Below, piece after piece: positions 59,069 through 64,000 of a stretch of DNA of 64,000 nt; position 1 is the stretch's first letter; the number at the start of each line of letters is the position of its first letter. The stretch covers positions 930,001 through 994,000 of the forward strand of contig NZ_JAEIOI010000001.1 of assembly GCF_021375795.1 (NCBI RefSeq), read 5' to 3'. This DNA comes from Pseudomonas anguilliseptica (GTDB lineage: Bacteria; Pseudomonadota; Gammaproteobacteria; Pseudomonadales; Pseudomonadaceae). Under the pieces are notes generated by a model. It was not told the origin of the DNA. It searched no databases and was given only the letters and a program-made list of their open reading frames with translations. A program made the position numbers and the translations under genes.

Positions 59069-59701
59069 TCAGGCCTCGCCCTTGATCTCTTTGAGGTGTT
59101 TGTACACCGTTGCGCGGCCCATATTCAGTACGTTGGCCACATAGTTGGCGGCGCTTTTGCCTTTGAACGCGCCTTCGGCGTGCAGGGCTTCGACCAGTTC
59201 TCGTTTGTGTTCGCGGGTCAGCAGGTTGAGGCCGAGCTGGCGCTGGCGTAGCCAGCTGTGCAGGAAGGTGTTGATGCGCTCCTGCCAGTCGTCGCGAAAC
59301 AGCGCGTCGGGCTGCGGCACCAGTTTGCTGGAGGAAAGAAACAGATCCAGCGCCTGCTTGGCGGTTTCGAACAGCGAAATATTCAGGTTGATGCACAGCA
59401 CCGCGATGGGGGTGCCGGCGGCGTCGCGTAGCACGCTGCTGACCGAGCGAATCTTCTGGCCGTCCCAGTTGAGCTTTTCGTAAGGGCCGATGGTGCGTTC
59501 GTCGACGTCGCCGCTGAGCATGTCTTCCAGTGCCGCGTCATCGCCGATCACCCGTTTGGAGATGTTGTTGGCGATGTAGTCGACTTTCTGCGTGCGCAGG
59601 TCGTGCAGCACCACTTCGGCATGGGGGAAGAACAGCGTGGCGATAGCGTCGGCGATGGTGCGGTAGTTGTCCAGCTCGGGGGCAGGGCGGGGCGGCGTCA
59701 T
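59069..59701 (-). CDS. dauR: YheO-family regulator DauR
   Basis: The protein has 210 aa from the ATG at 59701. A YheO-like PAS domain (residues 10-120; NYRTIADAIATLFFPHAEVVLHDL) precedes a C-terminal HTH (GAFKGKSAANYVANVLNMGRATVYKHLKEI). In P. aeruginosa DauR represses the dauBAR operon and responds to D-arginine products. The gene is the third of the operon, behind a hairpin. Confidence 0.92.
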   Translation of the reverse strand: MTPPRPAPELDNYRTIADAIATLFFPHAEVVLHDLRTQKVDYIANNISKRVIGDDAALEDMLSGDVDERTIGPYEKLNWDGQKIRSVSSVLRDAAGTPIAVLCINLNISLFETAKQALDLFLSSSKLVPQPDALFRDDWQERINTFLHSWLRQRQLGLNLLTREHKRELVEALHAEGAFKGKSAANYVANVLNMGRATVYKHLKEIKGEA

Positions 59702-59746
59702 GCGGCTAACTCTTCGGGCTTGGGAGGCGTTGGAAGTGTGCCGCAA

Positions 59747-59773
59747 AGCGCCCGAGGCGTCACCTCGGGCGCT
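59747..59773. terminator. Hairpin between dauA and dauR
   Basis: An 11-bp stem (59747-59757 with 59763-59773, AGCGCCCGAGG) closes a 5-base loop, and the flanking CCGC/GCGG extend it. There is no T-run, so it may reduce rather than stop read-through into dauR. Confidence 0.55.
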
Positions 59774-59781
59774 GCGGGCGG

Positions 59782-61862
<2,081 letters not shown>

Positions 61863-61961
61863 GGGCGGCTCCGCAACGAATTAAACAATTAAATCCATTT
61901 TGGACTTTATGGTATTTTTCGACAAGCGCTGACGCGGCATCTTGATACGCGGTGGCGACGT

Positions 61962-62906
61962 TCAGTGGGCCTGACGTAAGCGCTTGCGAAACGCCCCTGG
62001 GCTTTCCCCGCAGAGCTGTTTGAACAGCTTGGCAAAGGTGGCGCGGTCGGCATAACCGACCTGCTCGGCGATCTGCTCCAGCGACGCCGGGCTGCGCAGG
62101 GCGCGCTGCGCGGCGCTGATGCGCACGCGTTGCAGGTAGTCATTAGGTGTCAGCCCGGTGCTGGCCTTGAAGCGCCGCAGCAAAGTGCGCGATGAGCAGT
62201 TGGCTTCAGCGGCCAGGCGGTTGAGGTCGATGGCTTCGCTGTGATGACGGTGTAGCCACTGCAACACGGACGCGAGCTGGCAATCCTTGCTGGGCGCTGG
62301 CAGCAGCGGGGCAAAGCGTGACTGCTGGCCGCGCTGACTGTCGAACACCAACGTATTGGCTGCCTGTTGCGCCAGTGCGTCACCGGCATGCTGGCGGATC
62401 AGGTGCAGACACAGATCAAGCCCGGCGTGCGCCCCACCGGAGCTGAGCAGGCGGCCATCCTCGCAGACCAGTTGCTCGATCTGCAGATTGACCTGCGGGA
62501 AGCGCTGGCGGAACTGGCTGGCCAGTGCCCAGTGGGTAGTGGCGCTGCGACCGTCGAGCACGCCGGCAGCGGCCAGGAGAAAGGCGCTGCTGCACAGGCT
62601 GGCCAGTTGTTGGGTGGGCGCGCGTTGCGCCAGCCAGGGCAGCAGGGCGGCGTTATCGCTCAGGGTGGTGTCGATGGCGCTGCCGCTGGCGGCGAGCAGA
62701 ATCAGGTCGGCCTCTTCAGCCAGGCTCAGATCGCCATCGACCTGAATCTGCGCAAAGCCCAGATCAACCGCGTTGCCGTCCAGGCTGACGCGCTGTAATT
62801 CAAACAGCCGTTGTCCGGCCAGGCGGTTGGCCAGGACAAACGCATCCATGGCCATGCTCAGGCTGGAACACACGGTTTGCGGGCAGACATACAGGGCAAT
62901 CTTCAA
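61962..62906 (-). CDS. GlxA family transcriptional regulator
   Basis: The protein has 314 aa. The N-terminal DJ-1/PfpI-like (glutamine-amidotransferase-like) domain (about 1-190) has LASLCSSAFLLAAAGVLDGRSATTHW. The C-terminal AraC HTH has INLNRLAAEANCSSRTLLRRF-like sequence and SLEQIAEQVGYADRATFAKLFKQL. Relatives in Pseudomonas control arginine or quaternary-amine catabolism (ArgR, GbdR and others). It is on the same strand as dauBAR and may control it, but this is only context. Confidence 0.92.
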   Translation of the reverse strand: MKIALYVCPQTVCSSLSMAMDAFVLANRLAGQRLFELQRVSLDGNAVDLGFAQIQVDGDLSLAEEADLILLAASGSAIDTTLSDNAALLPWLAQRAPTQQLASLCSSAFLLAAAGVLDGRSATTHWALASQFRQRFPQVNLQIEQLVCEDGRLLSSGGAHAGLDLCLHLIRQHAGDALAQQAANTLVFDSQRGQQSRFAPLLPAPSKDCQLASVLQWLHRHHSEAIDLNRLAAEANCSSRTLLRRFKASTGLTPNDYLQRVRISAAQRALRSPASLEQIAEQVGYADRATFAKLFKQLCGESPGAFRKRLRQAH

Positions 62907-63028
62907 TATGACGTGCTCAGATGTGATGGGTTTTGGCGATTATTGACACAAAGTTGTCTTTTGCGCCAATCGCGCGATGGCGGTTTAGCGACAATACTGC
63001 TCGCACGTCCCCTACCGGAGTTCGCCCG

Positions 63029-63499
63029 ATGACTCACCCCAACGCCGCCCTGATCACTCGTTTCTACCAGGCCTTCCAGCAGCTGGATGCCGAGACCATG
63101 GCCAGCTGTTACAGCGAGGATGTGCAGTTCAGCGACCCGGTGTTTACCGATCTGCGTGGTGCGGCGGCTGGTGATATGTGGCGCATGCTCTGTGCCAAAG
63201 CCCAGGGTTTTTCCCTGACCTTTGATGGCGTGACCGCCGATGAGCACTCCGGCAAGGCGCGCTGGGTGGCGACTTACACCTTCAGCCAGACCGGTAATCA
63301 GGTGGTCAACCACATCGAAGCCAGCTTCCGCTTCCGTGATGGCAAGATCGCTGAGCACCGCGATCATTTCGACCTGTGGCGCTGGGCCGGTCAGGCGCTG
63401 GGTATCAAGGGCCTGCTGCTGGGCTGGACACCCTTTGTGCAGAACGCCATTCGCCAGCAGGCCGGTAAAGGCTTAGCAGCTTTCCAGAAGAGTCGTTAA
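63029..63499 (+). CDS. NTF2-like / SnoaL family protein
   Basis: The protein has 156 aa from the ATG at 63029 (CGGAG upstream). The NTF2-like pattern runs through [31 protein letters not shown], and [25 protein letters not shown]. The pocket fold could bind or transform a small hydrophobic ligand. The C-terminus is basic. Function unknown. It is divergent from the GlxA-type regulator with a 122-base gap, so that regulator could control it. Confidence 0.88.
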   Translation: MTHPNAALITRFYQAFQQLDAETMASCYSEDVQFSDPVFTDLRGAAAGDMWRMLCAKAQGFSLTFDGVTADEHSGKARWVATYTFSQTGNQVVNHIEASFRFRDGKIAEHRDHFDLWRWAGQALGIKGLLLGWTPFVQNAIRQQAGKGLAAFQKSR

Positions 63500-63537
63500 G
63501 CTCGGCGGCCTTCTCTGCCGGTTTACCTGCCTTCGTT

Positions 63538-63855
63538 ATGCCTGACGCGACTCCTGTTGCAAGTTCCGTAGCCGACAAGCCCTGGTTCGTCTATCTGGTG
63601 CGTGCGGCCAATGGCGCGTTGTACTGCGGCATCAGCGATGATCCACACAAACGCTTTGCCAAGCATCAGAGCGGTAAGGGCGCGCGCTTTTTCCACGTAA
63701 GCCCGGCCCAGGCTTTGGTGTATATCGAGCCCTGTGCCGGCAAAGGCGCGGCGCTGCGCCGGGAGCGCGCGGTCAAGGCCCTGAGCAAGGCGGCCAAGGA
63801 AGCCCTGGTCGCCGCTGCTGTTATCGCTGCGACTGATAACGCACCATCAGCCTAA
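63538..63855 (+). CDS. GIY-YIG family nuclease-like protein
   Basis: The protein has 105 aa. [37 protein letters not shown] is a short GIY-YIG domain of the UPF0213 type, with the Tyr pair, the conserved Arg and His, and a late Glu in RRERAVKAL. Such proteins are small stand-alone members without a proven substrate. It begins 38 bases after the NTF2-like gene. The Ala-rich C-terminus looks disordered. Confidence 0.88.
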   Translation: MPDATPVASSVADKPWFVYLVRAANGALYCGISDDPHKRFAKHQSGKGARFFHVSPAQALVYIEPCAGKGAALRRERAVKALSKAAKEALVAAAVIAATDNAPSA

Positions 63856-63921
63856 GCGGGTAGGCCGCTGCTGCCTGCGCGGTTAAGCTGCTGGTTTACC
63901 TGACCCCTTGCGGAGCCTGCC

Positions 63922-64000
63922 ATGCACGAGTTGATCCTGCACCATTACCCGACCTCGCCCTTTGCCGAGAAGGCGCGGCTGATGCTCGGTTTCAAGCAGC
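63922..64000 (+). CDS. Glutathione S-transferase family protein (partial, N-terminus)
   Basis: The ATG at 63922 follows a CGGAG site. Twenty-six codons are seen, starting MHELILHHYPTSPFAEKARLM, the thioredoxin-like N-terminus of GST proteins with a Ser in place of Cys in the CxxC-like region. The frame continues past the right edge. Confidence 0.8.
   Translation, partial: MHELILHHYPTSPFAEKARLMLGFKQ

Noticed and set aside
58944-59396. 150-codon open frame on the minus strand overlapping dauR
   Set aside because: It lies out of frame inside dauR, is basic and Pro/Arg/Gln-rich, and is explained as a high-GC shadow.

Overview
The window reads as a continuous piece of a Pseudomonas chromosome. 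The markers are an MvaT-type H-NS paralogue, a PctA-like amino-acid chemoreceptor, the dauBAR D-arginine operon, the gcvH-gcvP-glyA-sdaA-gcvT glycine operon and pseudomonad-style palindromic repeats. Coding density is high and GC-rich. I see no prophage, insertion sequence, tRNA, rRNA or CRISPR array. The gene content recalls P. aeruginosa, but several neighbourhoods are arranged differently, so I call it an environmental Pseudomonas and not P. aeruginosa itself.

Layout. 1-4832 (minus): a membrane-protein cluster (DUF4350, DUF4129, SpoIIM-like and RDD proteins, then a separate four-helix membrane protein) of the kind that accompanies a MoxR ATPase; the MoxR gene would lie outside the window. 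5006-8791: sbcB, mvaT, purU, a CBS-pair protein and a 58-aa protein. 8887-16600: PctA-like receptor, HerA/YjgR-like ATPase, TerC membrane protein behind a long leader, two small lipoproteins and an M14 carboxypeptidase. 16658-24009 (minus): the glycine-to-pyruvate operon, preceded by a good sigma-54 promoter and a perfect palindrome at enhancer distance. 24577-30437: DUF1302 outer-membrane protein, DUF1329 periplasmic protein and a large MalT-like LuxR regulator.

30541-40576: SirB1-like protein, leucine dehydrogenase, SOS-controlled yebG, MBL hydrolase, CHASE3-GGDEF protein, PsiE, SWIM-SNF2 ATPase, AraC regulator and an orphan solute-binding protein. 40820-44874: a short arsenate module (arsR, ynfA, ArsJ-associated GAPDH, arsJ) plus an EamA exporter, with REP hairpins inside and after it. 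44957-52089: SOS-controlled polB, rlhA, an SDR, two small membrane proteins and yaaA. 52656-55413: PIN-PhoH ATPase and moaCDE. 55691-61862: a cationic-amino-acid binding protein, truncated haemoglobin, a YejM-like sulfatase and dauBAR. 61962-64000: GlxA-type regulator, NTF2-like protein, GIY-YIG protein and the start of a glutathione S-transferase gene.

The clearest functional links are: glycine cleavage, SHMT and serine deaminase (two glycines to pyruvate); arsenate detoxification by 1-arseno-3-phosphoglycerate formation and efflux; D-arginine to L-arginine conversion by DauA and DauB under DauR; and two LexA boxes marking yebG and polB as SOS genes. I did not find a convincing wholly new system. 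The least explained unit is the DUF1302-DUF1329-LuxR cluster. The most useful regulatory observations are the sigma-54/palindrome architecture of the gcv operon and the hairpin abutting the terC ribosome binding site.
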